This document shows positions 19,518 through 28,387 of a stretch of DNA of 64,000 nt, piece by piece (the stretch's first letter is position 1; every line of letters starts with the position of its first letter). Source of the DNA: Pseudomonas baltica (GTDB lineage Bacteria > Pseudomonadota > Gammaproteobacteria > Pseudomonadales > Pseudomonadaceae); assembly GCF_031880315.1 (NCBI RefSeq), contig NZ_CP134771.1:3220001-3284000 (forward strand), given 5' to 3'. The notes beneath the pieces were generated by a model. The model saw only the letters and a program-made list of their open reading frames with translations, ran no database searches and had not been told where the DNA came from. The translations under genes and the position numbers were made by a program.

Positions 19518-19552
19518 GGGGTCGTGGGTTCGAATCCCGCCTGGTGCACCAT
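19518..19552 (+). repeat. attR: duplicated tRNA-Arg 3' end
   Basis: A 35-bp perfect copy of 10875-10909 (T-arm, acceptor and CCA). No 5' half precedes it, so it is not a tRNA gene. It marks the right border of the island. Confidence 0.93.
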
Positions 19553-19563
19553 TGATTGCAAAC

Positions 19564-19599
19564 AAAAAAGCCCTGGCTCGCAAGAGTCAGGGCTTTTTT
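19564..19599 (+). terminator. Displaced terminator of tRNA-Arg
   Basis: AAAAAA, GCCCTGGCTC, loop GCAA, GAGTCAGGGC, TTTTTT: a strong intrinsic terminator 12 nt after attR. It must have been the tRNA-Arg terminator before the island entered. Confidence 0.9.
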
Positions 19600-19728
19600 G
19601 TGGGCGGCTGGTTCTGCTGACAAGATCGTTTCGTTTATTGCGATTATCTTTGATTTCGAATATAAAGGCCTCGTAGCTGGCGATCGTGCACTCGGTCACA
19701 GCTCAATACAGCCTTTATGGAGATGATC

Positions 19729-20196
19729 ATGTTCACCGCCGACCTCACCCGCACTGCGCTTCCTGACGCGAAGGAAATTGCTGCCGCCGTGGAGTCAAGC
19801 CGCCAGTTGGCCGCGTTCCTGTCCACTAAGCTTGAAACTCAACAGATTGAACTGGTGGGTGAGAGCCAGCATCGTGAAATCGTCGAACTGCCGACATTCG
19901 CTCTGCGCTTGCTCGGCGAAATCCTCAGCGAACTGGCGCTAGGCAATGCCGTCAAGGTCGTGCCGATTCATGCCGAGCTGACCACTCAGGAAGGCGCGGA
20001 CATCCTTAATGTTTCCCGGCCACACCTGGTGAAGCTGCTGGATGAAGGTGCGTTGCCCCACACGAAGACGGGCCGCCACCGCAGGGTCAAATTCGCTGAC
20101 TTGATGGCGTATAAGGAAAAGCGCGATCACGCAAGTCGTTCGGCAATGGACGAGTTGGCGGCGCAAGCCCAGGAACTGGGGATGGGATACGAATGA
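19729..20196 (+). CDS. Excisionase-type HTH antitoxin of a PIN-toxin pair
   Basis: A 155-residue protein. The N-terminal half is helical. Residues about 85-140 form a MerR/excisionase-like DNA-binding domain (LTTQEGADILNVSRPHLVKL, GALPHTKTGRHRRVKFADLM), as in antitoxins paired with PIN-domain toxins. ATG 19729 lies 6 nt after GGAG; ATG 19717 is possible. The stop overlaps the start of the toxin by ATGA. The antitoxin frame is intact while the toxin is broken, so it may persist as a lone repressor. Confidence 0.8.
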   Translation: MFTADLTRTALPDAKEIAAAVESSRQLAAFLSTKLETQQIELVGESQHREIVELPTFALRLLGEILSELALGNAVKVVPIHAELTTQEGADILNVSRPHLVKLLDEGALPHTKTGRHRRVKFADLMAYKEKRDHASRSAMDELAAQAQELGMGYE

Positions 20197-20465
20197 GGTG
20201 TTCGCCGTTCACAGCGGTTTATGATGCGAACGTGCTTTAACCTGCCCCGCTGCGTGATTTCCTGATGCATCTGGCACTAACCGGTGTGTATCGCGCACGG
20301 TGGTCAGAGCAAATCCATGAGGAGTGGAAGCGTAATCTTTTAGTGAATCGCCCTGAGCTCAACCGGGAACAGTTGGACAGGACGTCCTCACTGATGGATG
20401 CAGCTGTGCCTGACGGCTTGGTCACTGGCTACACCACCACTGAGCGCAAGGCAGTACCTCGATAA
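20193..20465 (+). pseudogene. PIN-domain toxin, nonsense and 3' truncated
   Basis: From the ATGA overlap the frame reads MRCSPFTAVYDANVL, then TAA where family members have Tyr (VLYPAPLRD). It continues in the same frame as PAPLRDFLMHLALTGVYRAR, EEWKRNLLVNRPELNREQLD and VPDGLVTGY, then loses similarity at about 20,436 and stops at 20,465. One PIN acidic residue (YDAN) survives, but the C-terminal acidic residues are missing. The ribonuclease toxin is therefore dead twice over. Confidence 0.85.
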
Positions 20466-20717
20466 GTTGCTTCAACAAAAGCTGCCCGAGACCGTGAAGC
20501 TATTATCAATCTTTGAGTTTTTAATTTGAGGCAGCACTTGTTTCAGCGCGTTTGTCGTGGGCCATCCGACCACCCCCCGCAAGCATCGAAAGGCTGAGGC
20601 TCGCCACTAACTTCACAGGCTACAGGCATCGACCGGATCAGCGTATTGTCATCTGCAGCATCCCCATCTTGAACGGCTTCGACCAATGCTAAAGCAGCCT
20701 TGATCGAATCCCCCCCC

Positions 20718-21206
20718 TCAATGCCGCAACAACTTCCTCAACGGCACCCCATCCTTCATCACCGGCGACTTGATCACGATGTAACTGAAGTACTTCGAAA
20801 TCCCGATATTCTTGTCCAGCAACTCCTCGATCACATCCTGATAATGCTGAATGCTGCGGGTCATGAACCGCACCAGATAATCATACCCACCGCTGATCAA
20901 ATGACACTCCAGCACCTCGTCCACCAAGCGAATATTCGCCTCGAACTTGGCAAAATCCTCGCGTTTGTGATCGCTCAGCGACACCTCGGTAAACACCGTC
21001 ACCGATTCGGTGATCTTCGCCAGGTTCAGATGCGCCTTGTAGCTGGAAATATAGCCGGCCGACTCGAGGCGTTTGACCCGTTGCAGGCACGGGCTGGCGG
21101 ACAACCCGACCGCGTCAGCGAGGCTGACGTTAGTCATGCGTCCATCCTTTTGCAGCTCGACCAGGATATTGATGTCAATACGATCCAGTTTGACCAAGCC
21201 TTCCAT
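20718..21206 (-). CDS. Lrp/AsnC-family transcriptional regulator
   Basis: A 162-residue regulator. The N-terminal winged HTH (LDRIDINILVELQKDGRMTN, LADAVGLSASPCLQRVKRLE) is followed by a RAM ligand-binding domain (about 68-150, with LECHLISGGYDYLVRFMTRS). It probably senses an amino acid and controls the adjacent catabolic genes. GAGG lies 5 nt before ATG 21206 (MEGLVKLDRID); an in-frame ATG 15 nt upstream is less likely. It is the last gene of an aminotransferase-HAD-Lrp run on the minus strand (47-nt gap from HAD). Confidence 0.92.
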   Translation of the reverse strand: MEGLVKLDRIDINILVELQKDGRMTNVSLADAVGLSASPCLQRVKRLESAGYISSYKAHLNLAKITESVTVFTEVSLSDHKREDFAKFEANIRLVDEVLECHLISGGYDYLVRFMTRSIQHYQDVIEELLDKNIGISKYFSYIVIKSPVMKDGVPLRKLLRH

Positions 21207-21253
21207 TACGCGCCTCTGCACTGCCGTTCGTTGTGGTCAATCTTCTAGCAAAA

Positions 21254-21910
21254 TCAGCGCCGTAAAGACAGCTGATGTTGTCGGACAAGGTCCGCCATGC
21301 TGCTGATGCACACGTCGGCCGGGCACGGTTGGCGGTGGTCGGCGCGGTCGCGGCGGATCAGGCACAGGCCGCCGTCGGCCATGGCGCTGGCCGGTGGCCG
21401 AGACAGGCGCAGGGTATGGCGCGGATCGATGTCCAGCGCGCTGAGCCAATCGGTGCGCTCGATCGGGTAGGCTGCGGGCGACAGCAGGTCGTCAGGCACC
21501 AAGCCGAGGCGCTCGCACAGCACGCCGCGGTCTTCGGCATCGCGGTCCACGAACACCAGCAGCCGGTAGAACTTGCGCAGGTACAGCATGGCCCCCGGTG
21601 CATCCTCGAACACGCTCCAGGTCGGCACCGAGCGGGCGAAGGTCATGCCCTCCTCCCAGCTGGCCTTGATGCCCAGGCGTTCGGCCATCTGGCGGTGGGC
21701 AAAGCACAGCAAGCCGCTGAAGCCCAGTTCGTCGAACCGTGGATACAGTGCGCCGATCACGGTCTTGTACTCGGCCAGGATCTGCGCCCGGTCAGACGCG
21801 CCACTGCGGCTTTCGAGCAAGGGCTGCAAGGCGCTCCATACCCCGGAGTCGCGGTCTACCAATACTTCATCGCAGTCGATCAGCAGTGCGCGATATTCAG
21901 TCAGCCCCAT
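21254..21910 (-). CDS. HAD-superfamily hydrolase
   Basis: A 218-residue protein with HAD motif I LLIDCDEVLVDRD (nucleophile Asp followed by Cys-Asp), helical cap 30-90, and motif II-like LLVFVDRD. The C-terminal motifs (ASAMADGGLCLIRRD) are weak. It resembles the haloacid-dehalogenase-like class. The substrate is unknown. It lies between the aminotransferase (84-nt gap) and the Lrp regulator. A second HAD of the same broad class stands at the other end of the catabolic region (38.1-38.7 kb). Confidence 0.75.
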   Translation of the reverse strand: MGLTEYRALLIDCDEVLVDRDSGVWSALQPLLESRSGASDRAQILAEYKTVIGALYPRFDELGFSGLLCFAHRQMAERLGIKASWEEGMTFARSVPTWSVFEDAPGAMLYLRKFYRLLVFVDRDAEDRGVLCERLGLVPDDLLSPAAYPIERTDWLSALDIDPRHTLRLSRPPASAMADGGLCLIRRDRADHRQPCPADVCISSMADLVRQHQLSLRR

Positions 21911-21994
21911 GGCAAGTCAAACCTCCGATACAGCCCAACATTCATTGCGTGCACGTCGGCGCGAAGAACACTCCCCACGCCAGCGCAGTGATGG

Positions 21995-23305
21995 CTACTT
22001 GGTGATCAAGACGCGTGCCAAGGCCGCCGACAGAATCTGCAGGGCTTCGTCGATCTGCGCTTCGGTGGTCACCAACGGCGCCAGGAAGCGCAGGACGTTG
22101 CGGTAGACCCCGCACTTGATCACCAGCAGCCCGCCCACGCGGGCCTGGTCGATCAAGCGCTGCGTCAGATCGGCGTCGGCGCTGCGCTGATCGTCGTCCT
22201 TGATCAGCTCGATGGCGACCATGAAGCCCGTCGCGCGCACGTCGCCGATCTGCGGGTAACGCCCCTGCAACGCCAGCAGGCCATCGCGCAAGCGAGCGCC
22301 GAGCTGCTGGCCGCGCTCGACCAGTTGCTCTTGCTCAAAGGTGTCGAGCACCGCCAACGCTGCGGCGCAGGCCAGCGCGTTGCCGCCATAGGTGCCGCCC
22401 AAGCCGCCGGGCAGCGGTGCATCCATGATCTGCGCGCGGCCGACCACCCCGGAGAGCGGCAAGCCACCGGCCAGGCTCTTGGCGACGGTGACCAGATCCG
22501 GCTCGATGCCCGCGTGCTCGAAGCCGAACATCTTGCCGGTGCGGCCGAAGCCGGTCTGGATTTCATCCACAATCAGCACGATGCCGTGCTTGAGGGTCAA
22601 GGCGCGCAAGGCCTGCAGGAACTCCACGGGCGCGGGCAGGAAGCCGCCATCGCCCTGCACCGGCTCGATGATGATCGCGGCCACGCGCTCGGCCGCCACC
22701 TGGGTCGCCAGTAGTTCATCCAGCGCGGCAAGGGCCATGTCGCTGCTGAACCCGCGATACGCATTGGGGTACGGGGTATGGAAGATCTCCGGCGCGAACG
22801 GCCCGAAGTTCTGCTTGTAGGGCTGGCTCATGCCGGTCAGCGTGGTGCCCAGCAAGGTGCGGCCATGGAAACCACCTCGAAAGGCGATGACCGCGCTGCG
22901 CTGCGTGTGGGCGCGGGCAATCTTGACGGCATTTTCTACCGCTTCGGCACCGGAGGTGAACAGCACCGCCTTGTACGGTTGTGCGCCCCCGATCAGCTGC
23001 GACAGGCGCTTGGCCAGGTCGATATAGGGCTGATACGCGACCACCTGAAAACAAGCGTGAGAGACCTTGGTCAGCTGGGCTTGCACCGCTTTGACCACAT
23101 TCGGGTGGTTGTGCCCGATATTCAGCACGCCGATGCCGCCGACGAAGTCCAGATAACGCTTGCCGTCCACGTCCCACAACTCGGAGCCTTGGGCGCGATC
23201 GATGACCAACGGGTGGGCCGTGACAATGCCGCGTGGAACATACTGATCACGCAGGCGCAGAAAATGAGGTGCTTCGTCGACTTTGCTGTTCATGGCGATT
23301 TCCAT
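21995..23305 (-). CDS. Class III aminotransferase, second GABA-transaminase-like enzyme
   Basis: A 436-residue PLP enzyme related to GabT. The PLP lysine lies in VTVAKSLAGGLPLSG. Other signatures are VLFTSGAEAVENAVK, GGFHGRTLLG, IIEPVQGDGGFLPAP and LIVDEIQTGFGRTG. It probably transaminates GABA or a related omega-amino acid. It is clearly divergent from the gabT at 7.6-8.9 kb, so it is a specialised paralog. ATG 23305 has AGGA 5 nt upstream; ATG 23293 (MNSKVDEAP) is an alternative. It is divergent from the hydroxyacid dehydrogenase. Confidence 0.88.
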   Translation of the reverse strand: MEIAMNSKVDEAPHFLRLRDQYVPRGIVTAHPLVIDRAQGSELWDVDGKRYLDFVGGIGVLNIGHNHPNVVKAVQAQLTKVSHACFQVVAYQPYIDLAKRLSQLIGGAQPYKAVLFTSGAEAVENAVKIARAHTQRSAVIAFRGGFHGRTLLGTTLTGMSQPYKQNFGPFAPEIFHTPYPNAYRGFSSDMALAALDELLATQVAAERVAAIIIEPVQGDGGFLPAPVEFLQALRALTLKHGIVLIVDEIQTGFGRTGKMFGFEHAGIEPDLVTVAKSLAGGLPLSGVVGRAQIMDAPLPGGLGGTYGGNALACAAALAVLDTFEQEQLVERGQQLGARLRDGLLALQGRYPQIGDVRATGFMVAIELIKDDDQRSADADLTQRLIDQARVGGLLVIKCGVYRNVLRFLAPLVTTEAQIDEALQILSAALARVLITK

Positions 23306-23445
23306 AAGGGTCCTGACAATCGGCAGGGGGTGGCGATGCTGTTCAGGTTAAAGCTTCGGCACAATCGACTACGCCGAACTTGCCCGCCCAGACGTCCACA
23401 TCCACTGTTTTACCCCTGGCAAACGGCAGAATCCTTCAGCCACCA

Positions 23446-23478
23446 TCGGGCCCGTCGAATCTGCTGCAGCGGGCCCGA
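23446..23478. promoter_or_regulatory. Inverted repeat in divergent promoter region
   Basis: TCGGGCCCG (23446-23454) and CGGGCCCGA (23470-23478) form a perfect 9-bp inverted repeat with a 15-bp spacer, between the divergent aminotransferase and hydroxyacid-dehydrogenase genes. It could be an operator for a dimeric regulator or simply a hairpin. The binding factor is unknown. Confidence 0.35.
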
Positions 23479-23578
23479 ATACGGGCCTTCGCGCGCCGCC
23501 TGGATCATCCATTCAGGCGATCCTGCTTTGCCACTCGGGCATCATGAAGCGCCCTCTTTCTCGACTCAGGAAATGCCC

Positions 23579-24505
23579 ATGGCGCTCCTCTATAAAGCTG
23601 ACCCCGTGCGCGGTGAACAGTGGCGAGCGCTGTTCGCCCAGCATGCCCCGGATATCGAATGGCGCGCGTGGCCGGATATCGGCAACCCTGAAGACATTCA
23701 CTACCTCGCCGCCTGGCAGGCGCCCGAAGACCTGGAGCAACGACTGCCCAATCTCAAGGTGCTGTTTGCCTTGTCCGCGGGGGTCGACCAATTGGACCTG
23801 GGCCGTTTGCCGGCCAGCTTGCCGGTGGTACGGCTGCTCGATCCAGGCATCAGCCAGGGCATGTGCGAATACGCCTGCCTGGCCGTACTGAGCCTGCACC
23901 GCGACTTGCTGCGGTATCGCCAGCAGCAACAACAGCACCAGTGGCAAGCACATCGGCTGGTGCCGGCCGCCAAACGCCGGATCGGGGTCATAGGCCTGGG
24001 TTTGCAGGCGCAGCATATTTTGTCGAGCCTCAAGCCCTTCGGCTTTGAGCTCTCAGGCTGGGCGCGCAGCGTGCATCAGATCGAAGGGGTCACCTGCCAC
24101 GCGGGCGTCGAGCAGTTGCCCGCCTTTCTTGGCCAGTGCGATATCTTGCTGTGCGTCCTGCCGTTGACCGAGCAGACCGAGGGCATCCTCGACCGCGCCT
24201 TGTTCGCGCAACTGCCTCCCGGCGCGGCGTTGATCAATATGGGCCGCGGCAAGCATCTGGTCGAAGCCGACTTGCTGGACGCGCTCGACAGCGGTCAGCT
24301 CAGCGCCGCCGTACTCGACGTGCTGCAGCACGAGCCAGCGGCGCCGGATCACCCCTTCTGGGGCCACCCGAACATCCTGCTCACCCCACACATCGCCGCC
24401 ATGACGCAACCCGACAGCGCCTTCCCCGAGCTGCTGGAAAACATCCGCCGCTTCGAACGCGGCGAGCCGATGCAAGGCCAGGTCGACCGCATCCGCGGCT
24501 ACTGA
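23579..24505 (+). CDS. D-2-hydroxyacid dehydrogenase (GhrA-like)
   Basis: A 308-residue NAD(P)H-dependent reductase like glyoxylate/hydroxypyruvate reductase A. Catalytic residues are visible: Arg in INMGRGKHL, Glu in LQHEPAAPDHPF and His in LTPHIAAMT. The Rossmann loop reads GVIGLGLQAQ, with Ala-Gln at the usual third Gly. AGGA lies 7 nt before ATG 23579; the ATG two codons earlier is too close to it. It is the only plus-strand gene in the 20.7-40.6 kb catabolic region. It likely reduces a 2-oxoacid produced there (inference). Confidence 0.85.
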   Translation: MALLYKADPVRGEQWRALFAQHAPDIEWRAWPDIGNPEDIHYLAAWQAPEDLEQRLPNLKVLFALSAGVDQLDLGRLPASLPVVRLLDPGISQGMCEYACLAVLSLHRDLLRYRQQQQQHQWQAHRLVPAAKRRIGVIGLGLQAQHILSSLKPFGFELSGWARSVHQIEGVTCHAGVEQLPAFLGQCDILLCVLPLTEQTEGILDRALFAQLPPGAALINMGRGKHLVEADLLDALDSGQLSAAVLDVLQHEPAAPDHPFWGHPNILLTPHIAAMTQPDSAFPELLENIRRFERGEPMQGQVDRIRGY

Positions 24506-24535
24506 GTCGGCCATTGCCGCATCGGGCGCAGAGCG

Positions 24536-25615
24536 TCACAGCGCCTGCGCGATGGCCTCGCCCACGGCCTGGGTCGACCCCGTGCCGCCCAAATCAGGCG
24601 TGGTCGGCCCATTGGCGATGACCTGCTCGATGGCCGCGAGAATGCCGTCATGGGCCGCGCGATAACGCGCGTCGTCCTGCCCGAGAAAATCCAGCATCAA
24701 TGCCGCCGACCAGATCATCGCGATCGGGTTGGCGATGTTGCGCCCATAAATATCCGGCGCCGAGCCATGCACCGGCTCGAACAGCGAAGGGAAGCGCCGC
24801 TGCGGGTCGAGGTTGGCCGACGGCGCGATACCGATGGTGCCGGCGCAGGCGGGCCCGAGGTCGGAGAGGATATCGCCGAACAGGTTGGAGGCCACTACCA
24901 CGTCGAAACGATCCGGCTGCAACACGAAGCGCGCGCAGAGGATGTCGATGTGCTGTTTGTCCCAGGTGATTTCGGGGTAATTGGCGGCCATCAGCGCCGT
25001 GCGCTCATCCCAATACGGCATGCTGATGGAGATGCCATTGGATTTGGTCGCCGAAGTCAGACGCTTGCGCGGCCGGGTTTGCGCCAGCTCGAAGGCGAAC
25101 TTGAGGATGCGGTCAACGCCACGCCGGGTGAACACCGACTCCTGCAGCACGAACTCGTGCTCGGTGCCTTCGAACATCTTGCCGCCGACCGACGAGTACT
25201 CGCCCTCGGTGTTTTCGCGCACCACCACAAAATCGATGTCGCCCGGCTCGCGCCCCGCCAACGGGCACGGCACACCGGGGAACAAGCGCACCGGGCGGAT
25301 GTTCACGTACTGGTCGAAGTCGCGGCGGAATTTGAGCAGTGACCCCCACAGGGAGATGTGGTCCGGGACCTTGTCCGGCCAGCCGACCGCGCCGAAGAAA
25401 ATCGCGTCGAAACCCTTGAGCTGAGCGAACCAGTCATCCGGCATCATCTTCCCGTGAGCGAGGTAATAATCGCAGTCCGCCCACTCGAACACCTCGACTT
25501 CCAGCGCCAGGCCCCACTTGCGCACTGCGGCATCGAGCACGCGCAGCCCTTCGGGCATGACTTCCTTGCCGATCCCATCGCCGGCGATTGCGGCGATCCT
25601 GAATACCTTGCTCAT
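24536..25615 (-). CDS. Tartrate dehydrogenase/isopropylmalate dehydrogenase-like enzyme (TtuC type)
   Basis: A 359-residue beta-decarboxylating dehydrogenase. It has AAIAGDGIGKEVMPEGLRVL, VVRENTEGEYSSVGG (catalytic Tyr region), SNLFGDILSDLGPACAGTIG and FEPVHGSAPDIYGRNIANPI. Together these resemble the tartrate dehydrogenase/D-malate dehydrogenase branch, not LeuB. It oxidises and may decarboxylate a 2-hydroxyacid using NAD+. Start ATG 25615 (MSKVFRIAAIAGDGIG); no strong ribosome site is seen. It follows the semialdehyde dehydrogenase by 42 nt and converges with the GhrA-like gene. Confidence 0.88.
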   Translation of the reverse strand: MSKVFRIAAIAGDGIGKEVMPEGLRVLDAAVRKWGLALEVEVFEWADCDYYLAHGKMMPDDWFAQLKGFDAIFFGAVGWPDKVPDHISLWGSLLKFRRDFDQYVNIRPVRLFPGVPCPLAGREPGDIDFVVVRENTEGEYSSVGGKMFEGTEHEFVLQESVFTRRGVDRILKFAFELAQTRPRKRLTSATKSNGISISMPYWDERTALMAANYPEITWDKQHIDILCARFVLQPDRFDVVVASNLFGDILSDLGPACAGTIGIAPSANLDPQRRFPSLFEPVHGSAPDIYGRNIANPIAMIWSAALMLDFLGQDDARYRAAHDGILAAIEQVIANGPTTPDLGGTGSTQAVGEAIAQAL

Positions 25616-25657
25616 TATTGTTGTGCCCTCAGCCAATCGATCGAAGCGTGCAATAGG

Positions 25658-27115
25658 TTATAGACCACCCACGTGGAAGGCCTTGACCTCCAGGTACTCG
25701 TCCAGCCCGTGGCTCGACCCTTCTCGGCCCAGGCCCGACTGTTTGATGCCGCCGAACGGTGCGACTTCCATGGAGATGATTCCGGTGTTGAGCCCGACCA
25801 TGCCGAACTCCAGCGCCTCACCGAAGCGCCACGAGCGACGCAGGTCCTGAGTGAAATAATAGGCACCCAGCCCGTAAGGCGTGGCATTGGCCAGCGCCAG
25901 CGCCTCGGCCTCGTCGGTAAAGCGCATCAGCGGCGCCACCGGGCCGAAGGTCTCTTCGTTGGCCAACAGCATGCCGGCGTGGGTATCGCCCAGCACCATG
26001 GGCTGCACGAATTGGCTGTCGCCGCTCGGGATGCCGCCCCACAGCAGCTTGGCGCCCTGGCTCAGGGCATCGTCGATGTGCCGCGCGACCTTGCTGACGG
26101 CGGCGGGGTTGATCAGCGGGCCGATGGTCACGCCGTCTTCCAGGCCGTTGCCGACCTTGAGCTTGCCGACCTCCTCCACCAGCCGCTGGGCGAACCGTTC
26201 ATAGATGCCGTTCTGCACCAGGATGCGGTTGGCACACACGCAGGTCTGGCCGGCGTTGCGAAACTTGCTGAGCATGATGCCGGCCACGGCCTGCTCCAGG
26301 TCGGCGTCGTCGAACACGATAAACGGCGCATTGCCGCCCAGCTCCAGGCTCAAGCGCTTGATGTGCTCGGCGCTCTGGCGCATCAACAAACGCCCGACCG
26401 CGGTCGAACCGGTGAACGAAATCTTGCGCACGGCGGGGTTGCCGGTGATCTCCTCGCCAATTGCGGCGGGCAAGCCGGTGATCACGTTGAAGACGCCAGC
26501 GGGAATACCGACACGCTCGGCCAGCACTGCCAGCGCCAGCGCCGACAGTGGGGTCAGTTCCGAGGGCTTGACGATGATCGGGCAACCCGCCGCCAGCGCC
26601 GGCGCGCATTTGCGCGTGATCATGGCGTTGGGGAAGTTCCATGGGGTGATGGCCGCGCACACGCCCACCGGCTGCTTGAGGGTCATCAGGCGACGGTCGG
26701 CGGCAGGCGACGGGATGGTTTGGCCGTAGCTGCGGCGGGCTTCTTCGGCGAACCATTTGACGAAGCTGGCGCCGTAGCGGATCTCGCCCTTGGCCTCGTT
26801 GAGCGGCTTGCCCTGCTCCAGGGTCATGATCAGGGCGAGATCGTCGACGTTATCCAGCATGGCCTGATGCCAACGCTCGAGCAGCGCCGCGCGCTCGGCC
26901 GCAGGTTTGGCGCGCCAGGCCGGCCAGGCGCGCTCGGCGGCGGCGATGGCCAGGCGGGTGTCGTCGCCCTGCATGGCCGGCACATGGGCCAGGCACTCGC
27001 CGGTGGCGGGGTCGATCACCGCCAGCGTGGCGCCGTCCTGCGCGCTGATCCACTGACCGTTCACGTAGGCGCGTTCTACCAGCAGGCTGGCATCTTTCAA
27101 TTGATGTTTGAGCAT
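25658..27115 (-). CDS. Succinate-semialdehyde dehydrogenase-like aldehyde dehydrogenase (second GabD)
   Basis: A 485-residue aldehyde dehydrogenase close to GabD. Motifs are SLELGGNAPFIVFDDADLEQ (Glu), NAGQTCVCANRI (Cys), TPWNFPNAMITRK and FGGIKQSGLGREGSSHG. Its sequence is distinct from the gabD at 9.1-10.5 kb. It probably finishes the semialdehyde made by the nearby aminotransferase or amine oxidase. It is followed after 42 nt by the tartrate-dehydrogenase-like gene, with the ArgE-like gene 114 nt upstream. Confidence 0.88.
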   Translation of the reverse strand: MLKHQLKDASLLVERAYVNGQWISAQDGATLAVIDPATGECLAHVPAMQGDDTRLAIAAAERAWPAWRAKPAAERAALLERWHQAMLDNVDDLALIMTLEQGKPLNEAKGEIRYGASFVKWFAEEARRSYGQTIPSPAADRRLMTLKQPVGVCAAITPWNFPNAMITRKCAPALAAGCPIIVKPSELTPLSALALAVLAERVGIPAGVFNVITGLPAAIGEEITGNPAVRKISFTGSTAVGRLLMRQSAEHIKRLSLELGGNAPFIVFDDADLEQAVAGIMLSKFRNAGQTCVCANRILVQNGIYERFAQRLVEEVGKLKVGNGLEDGVTIGPLINPAAVSKVARHIDDALSQGAKLLWGGIPSGDSQFVQPMVLGDTHAGMLLANEETFGPVAPLMRFTDEAEALALANATPYGLGAYYFTQDLRRSWRFGEALEFGMVGLNTGIISMEVAPFGGIKQSGLGREGSSHGLDEYLEVKAFHVGGL

Positions 27116-27229
27116 GATCGAGTCCTGATCCGAGACAACTGCCAGTCTATGCAGGCGCCTCGGTGCAGGATGCTGAAAGCGGTGCGCCAGCAGCGCGGGA
27201 TGCTGAAATTCACGCGCCCACGGCAGGCT

Positions 27230-28387
27230 CTACTGCTTCAACGAGCCGAGCAGGGTGTGCAGGAACCGCTCGCCGGCTTCGAGCTGGCTGTCCTCGATAT
27301 ATTCGTCAGGCTTGTGTGCCTGCTCGATCGAGCCCGGGCCGCAGACCACCACCGGCACGTTGAGGCGATTGGCGAACAAGCCGCCCTCGGTGCCGAACGA
27401 GACCTTGATGTGCTCGGTGCCCGGCGCGGCAAAGCGGTGCAGCAGCCGTACGGCCTCGACGCTGGGGTGGGTCTCGAGCGCGGGGTACTCGTTCATCAGC
27501 TCGATGTCGATGGCGGCAACGCTGGACACTTGCCGGGCTTCGCTGACCAGCGCTTCGGCGCGCTCGCGCAACTCCTCCAGCAGCAACTGCGGATCATCGG
27601 CCGGCAGGTTGCGGAACTCGAATTCCAGCGTGCACAGGTTGGGCACGATATTCAGCGCTTTACCGCCGTCGATCCGGCCGATGTGCACGGTGCTGTAGGG
27701 GATGTCGTAGCCTTCGTCGCGCTGGCCGTGCTGTTCGATGCGCCGCTGGCTGTCGCGCAACGTCGAGATGAAATCGCTGGCCAGGTGAATAGCATTGATC
27801 GCCCGTGGCGCCAGTGAGGAATGCGCCTCCTGGCCGCGGCAGTAGGTGCGGTACGACGCCTTGCCCTTGTGGCCTACGGCGAATTGCATCAGCGTGGGCT
27901 CGCCCACCACGCAGAGGAATGGGCGCAGCGGCGCCATTTCCAGCACGTCGAGCAAGCGCCGCACGCCGACGCAGCCGATTTCTTCGTCATAAGACAGTGC
28001 CAGCTGCAGCGGTCGGTTCAAGTCGAGGTCAGCCGCCTCGAGCATCGTGTCGATGGCCAAAGCAATGAAGCCTTTCATGTCGCAGGTACCGCGGCCATAT
28101 ACCCGGCCATCCTTGAAGGTGGCCTCGAAGGGCGGCACGGTCCAGGCCTGCCCTGCGGCGGGCACCACATCGGTGTGCCCCGACAGCACGATGCCCGGCG
28201 TGCCCTGAGGCCCGACGCTGGCGAACAGGTTGGCCTTGCGGCCGGTCTCGTCCTTGACGATCAGCGCATCGATGCCTTTGCTGGCCAGCACATCACGCAC
28301 GTACTCGATGAGCGCCATGTTCGACTCGCTCGACACGGTATCGAAGGCGATCAGGCGTTTCAGGATGTCGCTCACACGGGCTTTCAT
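27230..28387 (-). CDS. M20 deacylase, acetylornithine deacetylase (ArgE) family
   Basis: A 385-residue zinc hydrolase. Metal/catalytic motifs are VLSGHTDVVP (His, Asp), GRGTCDMKGF (Asp), ALSYDEEIGCVG (catalytic Glu and ligand) and VVGEPTLMQ. The dimerisation domain lies at about 180-295. Family members remove acyl groups from N-acyl amino acids. In this setting a dedicated N-acyl or N-substituted amino acid substrate is more likely than arginine biosynthesis. The ATG overlaps the stop of the upstream FAD-oxidase subunit by ATGA, so it closes the seven-gene coupled operon. Confidence 0.88.
   Translation of the reverse strand: MKARVSDILKRLIAFDTVSSESNMALIEYVRDVLASKGIDALIVKDETGRKANLFASVGPQGTPGIVLSGHTDVVPAAGQAWTVPPFEATFKDGRVYGRGTCDMKGFIALAIDTMLEAADLDLNRPLQLALSYDEEIGCVGVRRLLDVLEMAPLRPFLCVVGEPTLMQFAVGHKGKASYRTYCRGQEAHSSLAPRAINAIHLASDFISTLRDSQRRIEQHGQRDEGYDIPYSTVHIGRIDGGKALNIVPNLCTLEFEFRNLPADDPQLLLEELRERAEALVSEARQVSSVAAIDIELMNEYPALETHPSVEAVRLLHRFAAPGTEHIKVSFGTEGGLFANRLNVPVVVCGPGSIEQAHKPDEYIEDSQLEAGERFLHTLLGSLKQ

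Larger units (their letters stand above)
18947..19728. other. Island right arm, mostly non-coding
   Basis: 782 nt. Going right, it holds the MFS promoter region (with a GCCGA/TCGGC symmetry near 19,000), degenerate sequence, an IS5-type transposase relic (19290-19385), attR (19518-19552), and then core DNA with the old tRNA terminator (19564-19599) and the leader of the antitoxin-like gene. No intact gene is seen. Confidence 0.6.

Noticed and set aside
19518..19552. A second tRNA-Arg gene
   Set aside because: Only the 3' half is present; no D-arm, anticodon arm or 5' acceptor strand precedes it. It is attR.
20466..20717. A small gene on the minus strand between the Lrp gene and the dead toxin
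   Set aside because: About 55 codons are open (for example SIKAALALVEAVQDGDAADD), but there is no ATG with a ribosome site and no recognised family; it may be a gene remnant.
25673..27817. A 714-codon open frame on the plus strand
   Set aside because: Shadow of the semialdehyde dehydrogenase and deacylase genes on the opposite strand; composition is typical of antisense translation.
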